In this document: piece after piece, positions 58,063 to 64,000 of the stretch
Layout: each line of letters begins with the position of its first letter
Numbering within the stretch: the first letter of the stretch is position 1
Assembly (NCBI GenBank): GCA_019009955.1
Contig: CM032229.1
Location: 194,994,001-195,058,000 of the forward strand
DNA length: 64,000 bases
From: Riptortus pedestris
Lineage: Eukaryota > Arthropoda > Insecta > Hemiptera > Alydidae
Direction: 5' to 3'
Notes under the pieces: model-generated
What the model was told of the DNA's origin: nothing
What the model saw: the letters and a program-made list of their open reading frames with translations, nothing else
Databases searched by the model: none
Made by a program: the position numbers and the translations under genes

Positions 58063-61000
58063 GTCGAGCAGGTGTCATTCCTTACCCAAACTGTTTTGTT
58101 TATTATATAACCATCTTAGATTCCGGTTACAAGAAAAAGTCGATTCTGATCAAATTATTATTAGAATGTCAGGTTGGAATCACGATTGCTGAATTAGCTA
58201 ACGCACTTAAAACAACTTTAGAATAAAGACTTTTCAGGAAGGAAGAATATTATAAAAAGAAAAATACCAACGAGTGGTAGGTGTATTGAGGAAATAGTAT
58301 TTTTCATTTCGATTTGATGTGTAAAAAAAATCGTTTGATATTTTCTTTTACTGATTATACCAAGAGTGTAGGTTTTCTCAAGGAACGCAAATGGTAAATA
58401 TAAATACAACAGTAAACAAACTTTGTCTAATAAAGAAAAGAAATAGATTAAGGCTCTATAGGTCTGGAGCAGAAAATACCTTTGGATTTCGGAATGGTTA
58501 AATAAAATCTGTCGGATCTAAATGATTTGATTGTTAGTCGGAGGAAGGCTGAAGAAGGCGGTTGTCTGAAGCAGTATTTCCAGTTTGGGGACCGGAAAGG
58601 ATATGCAGGCTGGCTAATGCACGACTGTTCCTTCCTCAAGGAAGTCAATTAATGGCTGCAATTATCGTCCAACTCGACTGAAAACATGCAGCAGTTAACA
58701 TTGATGAGCAACCTGACCGGAAAATTATTCACTCATTATGCACATTTTATTCACGAGGCTCCTGCTTGTACAATCTATCAATCTATGTTATACCAATTAC
58801 AGATGCATTCCAATCATCAAATAGAATTTTATAGAGTTCAACTATTTTCGTTTATAATGTTGCTTCAGTCTGGTGAAATAATAAACTTAGTCAAAGATCA
58901 CGAGTTATTTTGCCAAGTAATTATATCTAGGATTGATAATGTATTCAAAATGAACTCTGGATGGTGATGAGCCATTCTGAAAATAAAAGACACTTATGAT
59001 GAACTGAGTGTAAGAATATTACTACTGATGTTATTTCAGATTATTATAATGCATATTAAATCTAATGTACATATAAAAATACAGATATATGGAGCAAAAG
59101 GGAATGTAGAAAGTGAAAACTGAATTAATGCTTTGTATGAAAACAACCTCAACAAGCTCGCTGCAGCAGAATTCTGCAAATTTCTGAAATCTCTTGAGAC
59201 CTAATAAGTTTGTTTGAGACTTGCTCTGCTGAGAAGTATGAATGCCAAGGAGGACCTGCTGTGGATGTTAACACTTGCAGAAAGAATAGCAAACTTTTCT
59301 CAAAAATCGTATACGGTATTCTTTGATGACATTCTACAAGCTGAGAATAGCTTGACGGATTTGCCAAGTATTGTGGCACTGTCTTTGTAACGACAAATAC
59401 TCCGAGCGAGCAGGGTTGGGAGACCACTCGTTTAAGGAACTTTACAACTTGTTACTCAGGAAGGAAAGTCAAGCCATAATATGTGCAAGGATATGAATGG
59501 AAAGAAGCGGCACGAGATGAAAGGGACGACAATAGAATTCCAGAATCATGTTTCCATTCAAGTATAATTTAGTGAGAGCAGTTAGCTAATCATCTCATTA
59601 TCCAAAATATTCTTGTCAATGCCAACTCCCATTTCAGTTTGCAATATTAAAGGCCAGCTTTCTACAAACTCATTATTATCATGTTTCACTATATCACCGC
59701 TTACATATATAAGATCATCTAGATCACAGAGAAGTAGAAACATTTCTGTCAAAAGAAAGGATTTAGAGGTCTCAGCTCAGCTGTCTTTATTATCTTATGT
59801 GTAATAGGATACATTTCGCTCTCCTGGGCATTAACAATGCTTTAAAATTATTCCTCAGAGTCAATACAAGAATAAATGTCGAGGCGAGAATACAGAAACT
59901 GCGATGCCAATAGAAGCTGCCATGTTTAGGGATCAGATATTGCCCGCCAAATTGCCACTTGGTTTAAGGCTGATTGTAATAAGCAGTTTTTTTTTTATTC
60001 TACTGTGAAGATTTATTCTTATATTGACTCGGAGGAATAATTTTAAAGCGTGCTTTGGAGGGAGAAACGTCACTTACTACAAAAAAAGGTTAATGAAGAA
60101 AGCTGAGCTAAGACCTGAAGGTCATTTCTTGTGCATCAAATATGTTAATTGCATCCTCAGTAAGGATTAGATGCAAAAATATTTTATCTTTTGTGAAAAT
60201 TGACCAAAATTGTATGGTAAATTATTTAATGTATTTTAAAACAAGCAATTATAGCTAATATCAAACAGCTCATTCAAGCAAGCGACTCAAGATATCTTTT
60301 GAATGTCTGAGACAGTAAGTCTTCACTCAGGAAATTTGTATTTCAATATTTTGTTTTGTTTATAATTGATTTTTGAGTAGGTTTGAATGCGAATATGGAG
60401 TACAAGGCGGATTTCTCTTTGCAGGTTGTTGCTTTAGCAATTCGCTCTTTCCTCTAGAAGTGGCCAAGGTGTGCTATTAGCGTATCATTGATGAAGTAGA
60501 ACCAATAATGTGCAACCTCATCCGATATTGAGGCGTGGTTGGGAGTTGTCGATGAGATGGCTTTACCACCAATCTCCGAGTTATTTCCTCTGTCAGCTGT
60601 GGTTATCCACTCTCATCCATTAGCAAACCGCAATCTCCAAGTCTTCCGTTCGGCGGGAACATCAAAAACGGTATTTTCGCATTGAGGAACAGCTGATTCC
60701 AGACTCTTGTTATACGAATGGATTAATACACTCGTATATGAAGGAATAAAACTGAGGATTTCGAAGAGAAGGTGATTGGCGATGTTTACTATATATTGTA
60801 AATGGATATTCCCAAATAAATATGTTCCAGCCGCATCAGCATTTTTACGTCAGATGTCACGTGGCCAGCTTGCCGTATTCTAGGTATAGACAGACTTAAG
60901 ATGGCAACTCCTCTATTAGACTCGCTACTCTACTACCCTCCCATATTCAGCGGCAACTGGATGAAAACATAAATGTCCAGCCATTGAGTTGGCTCGGGGC

Positions 61001-61964
61001 CATAACTAAAGAAAATCTTGAGTGAGTCCACAGTTAGAACTGGGCTCCTCTTATAAAGTAATACAGTATATATATATATATATATTAGGGTGCAACTGCA
61101 TATGCAATCAGGTGCAAGCCTGTACTGTGGGACTGTGTGATGCCTGTTGTCAGAGAAACATGTGCTATGACGTAAGATAAATGTCGCCCGCCATAAGTGC
61201 AGGAAAGTGTATCGGTCATGTAAATGAAAGGAAAGGTGATTAACTTCACTTTTCGTGCTCCTTCCGTGTTTTCATTGTTCTATTCTATTGTAAAAGGAGC
61301 ATTGTTTGCGCGCCAAAAGCAGCCTATTCTGGAGGGAAAACCAGCAGCATGTGGCTAAATGTATTTAGTACACAGGGACATAGAACTATTTGGAATATCA
61401 CACAATATATATCTCAAATCAGGTAATTATATTAAAAAATGAAAAATTGGAAATCATAAGTTCAATTTTATGACGTTTAATTTGCCTTTCATAGGTTAAA
61501 AATTCGCTTGTTTTGGCTAACGAATGTTATTTAGTCAGGTTTTTTTTTTTTTTGAAACTAAACATAGTTTCAAATGTAAAAAAAACAAAACATTTTTTTC
61601 GTAAATTACTGAGTCATGAAAATACTTAAAAGCTCTTAAAAAAATGTTTGGAGGTTTTGATGATTGCCAATTTTAATTATAATATATCTTAATGGATTAA
61701 ATACCTCTGTAAGGAGGGACCGTTATTTTATTTGAGATGGAAGAAATTTACAGTTAGGATTTTAAATATAGCTCAATTACTTTTGTCAATTTTTGTATAT
61801 AAATGTATGGTAGTATATAGTGCCTACCTTGTACATTGTTGCTATATGGCCAGTCTCTGCTCCAACGTGAATGTGTGCTAGGAGCATCTGGTATTGCTGT
61901 ATATAGTGTTCCCCCACCCTTCTACACCACCCCTTTCACCAACCCCCAACCATTAAACATTATT
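58063..61964. other. Single-copy intergenic stretch upstream of the cuticular gene
   Basis: Nearly 4 kb without a supported gene. Several 60-93-codon frames occur (58686-58967 plus, 59149-59427 minus, 59613-59804 plus), but none shows a domain, signal peptide or convincing splice context. A short TA run lies at about 61066-61085. Upstream regulatory sequence of the minus-strand gene should lie at the left edge. Confidence 0.45.
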
Positions 61965-62094
61965 AGCAGATTTCCCTTAAGAGAAATCAGCTATTGAGGT
62001 TCTACTCATGATGGGATTTTCGAAAAATGTCTTCAAACCTCCATCGATCCTACCATAGAGATAACGAAAATGAGATCTGTTCAAAATTTTCAAA

Positions 62095-62132
<38 letters not shown>

Positions 62133-62480
62133 GTGTGTTAAGCTCTTGCGGTCACAATTTGAGTATGATAGCTACTATACTCGATATTAAAACGTTTTAT
62201 GTAAAAATAAAGATGTAGTTCGTTAACGGCTGAAATCCCACCATTGAGAAAGGGATTTAGATGGGGAATTTCGAAAATTAATTAATGTCTTGGTTATTAT
62301 GCGTTGAAGTGTTAGAATCGATTCGTTGCGTCGAGTTGTTACATTGTTGATAGAATCGATCTTATTGAAAATGGAATGTTCTAGATATGTTTTAATATTC
62401 ACATTTTCTTTATTTTGAATATTAACCGAGATTAGTTTAATCATGTTAATTCTGGGTCGTCAGTAAAGGCCCACTCCTAC
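61965..62480 (+). repeat. TTAAGG-element copy with (GT)n
   Basis: TTAGCAGATTTCCCTTAAGA and GAAATCAGCTATTGAGGTTC open the copy. They are followed by TACTCATGATGGGATTTTCG, CTCCATCGATCCTACC, GATAACGAAAATGAGATC, a GT run at 62099-62141 replacing TA, AGCTCTTGCGGTCACAATTT, CGTTTTATGTAAAAATAAAG, GTTCGTTAACGGCTGAAATC and a diverged core. The right end is lost. Confidence 0.85.
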
Positions 62481-63735
62481 TCATGTCATTAATAATAAGC
62501 TGTTACATCATAGACCGCCTCATTACAGACCAAATATGGTTTTCATTGAACTATTAATTTGTCAGGCAAATTCAAATACGTCACCAATTAAGATTTTTCG
62601 TTCTTTACTCGAAAATATTTGTTTGATCTCTACCATACTCGATATTTAGCCATTTCAGTCAACACTAGATCATATTTGTTATTAGTTGAAATATGACGTG
62701 GAATAGTAGAGATTGGAAAATTCAAAATAAGTCCGTAATTATGAGACGGATATTAAAATATTATAGAGCCGGTCATGTTATACTATTGACCTTTTACAAT
62801 TGTTGTTCTATGCGTTTTTTTTGTAAATCATGTACTAAGCCAGTTATTTGTACTTGCTTTGTGCGTTTTGAACCCCCCCCCCCCCACATTCAAACTATTG
62901 GGTTTTTACAATTAAATAGAGAATATGTGTTAAGATGTGATCACAAGTGTGCCATACCAGCACGTGGCTAACCGGACGCCTGACGGACTTCGTTTACAAT
63001 TTTTTAGAAATATTTACATTCCACTGAGAGGATATCTTGTCCGAAAATTATTGTATAAATCAATATAAAAATTTGACCAATTTTGCTTGTCACATACACA
63101 AGGCTATCGGTAAGTTCAACTTAAGAACTGAGCTGTGCATATTTGCGTAAATGAGTGGGACTCGTTGATAGAGGTGAAGTGGAATGCTGATCTAGTAGAA
63201 TAGTTATCGACATACCTTGTTCATATCAGTAGAGTAGTGTTGAGTGTTGAGGTGTGTACTATCGAAGGGGTGAGGCAGCTGCCTTATATACTCCCATCCC
63301 CACCCCTCTCGCAGCCCTCTCACTGCCACATCCTAAGCCCCTCTTATCAATATCATTATCAATCGCTACTAAACAGACAGGCACAACCTAACACCGAGAC
63401 ACGTACGATTAAGGGATTTAATTATTTTTGCTATTTATCGGATGATAATTGAACGATGTGGGTTCGACGACAAGAATTACATTGGACGTGAAAACGACGT
63501 GGACAAACTCGCCAAACATGCAACCCAGAAACAATCTTCTCACTTATACTCTTCAACTTGTTTTTGACCCTACCAGACTTACATTAGCAAATACTACAAA
63601 CATCATTAAAGGAATTGCAAAAATGTTGGCATAGAGCAACAGAAAATTGCCTGCGAGGAATAAAGCCTTGTATAAGGGAGTGACCATCCACCAGACGTGA
63701 CAATAGACGAGACCAAGTTGTACTAACGAGACTTA
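62481..63735. other. Non-coding stretch with TTAAGG-related fragments
   Basis: A second partial core (GATCTCTACCATACTCGATA near 62620), a C-run at about 62873-62885 and a variant right end (GATCACAAGTGTGCCATACC, CGCCTGACGGACTTCG near 62940-62990) are debris of the same family. From about 63000 to 63735 nothing is recognised; the small open frames there lack support. Confidence 0.45.
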
Positions 63736-64000
63736 GGATAGGACACTCACATTTAACCCACTCATAGCTCATGGTTTATTACATAACGGAGAATTGTTAG
63801 TTTAACATGGGTAGAAGTGGGGGTTTGCTGAGGGCTGAAAACTATAAAATCTAAATATCTCGGTTAGTATTCCTGATAAAGAAAAATATTTATACTCGTA
63901 GACCATTAAATGTGCAATAAGATTAGTTCTATACACTTTTTCGATCTAACTTATAATAACGGAGATACAAATCCCCCCCCCTCCCACTGGTCCGATTAAC
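63736..64000 (-). repeat. TTAAGG-element copy in reverse orientation, cut by the window edge
   Basis: Read on the minus strand from the window edge: GTTAATCGGACCAGTGGGAG, a G-run, ATCTCCGTTATTATAAGTTA, GATCGAAAAAGTGTATAGAA, TACTAACCGAGATATTTAGA and AACCCCCACTTCTACCCATG. The rest of the copy lies beyond 64000. Confidence 0.8.

Noticed and set aside
58686..59804. Small frames upstream of the cuticular gene (93, 92 and 63 codons)
   Set aside because: No domain, signal peptide, repeat or splice evidence; such lengths are expected by chance in 4 kb.

Overview
The window is eukaryotic, repeat-dominated DNA from an arthropod, most likely an insect. The intergenic DNA is AT-rich. It carries many TA microsatellites, a tRNA-derived SINE family, degraded non-LTR retrotransposons, one piggyBac-type and one PIF/Harbinger-type DNA transposon remnant, and a single convincing host gene. 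That gene encodes a secreted Gly- and Pro/Val-rich protein of the insect cuticular type. There is no operon structure, CRISPR array, rRNA gene or canonical tRNA gene. Most of the long open frames on either strand come from tandem arrays and should not be read as genes.

Layout: 1-2119 is a 16-bp minisatellite. 2120-2455 is a 79-bp repeat. 3689-5384 is a 56-bp AT-rich satellite that abuts a decayed LINE (5385-6430). 9057-11935 is a highly uniform 95-bp satellite. 13171-21342 is an 8.2-kb array of mixed 96/92-bp monomers. 23368-25227 is a 74-bp array. 25710-26917 is a piggyBac-type remnant with inverted ends. 27093-27324 is a SINE with an 11-bp target duplication. 33895-35040 is a roughly 184-bp repeat. 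42105-44414 is a 36-bp minisatellite. 45716-46691 is a PIF/Harbinger derivative with TAA duplications. 47581-53566 is a 138-bp satellite. Together these arrays make up a little under half of the window.

Between the arrays an interspersed repeat recurs at least fifteen times, in both orientations. It carries a CTTAAG-centred palindrome at one end, a variable TA (or GT/CA) microsatellite inside, a G-run, and a conserved right end ending in a TGCGTGACGGAC motif. I call it the 'TTAAGG element'; I do not recognise its class. Several satellite arrays begin or end inside or directly beside copies of it.

The host gene lies on the minus strand at 56339-58008. It has three coding exons with consensus splice sites, a predicted 295-residue secreted protein, and a TATA box about 29 bp upstream of an initiator-like sequence. 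The remaining single-copy stretches (54256-56200, 58063-61964 and smaller gaps) show no gene I can support, apart from one exon-like open stretch at 28514-28767. I found no new multi-gene system. The most novel material is the TTAAGG element and its association with satellite arrays.
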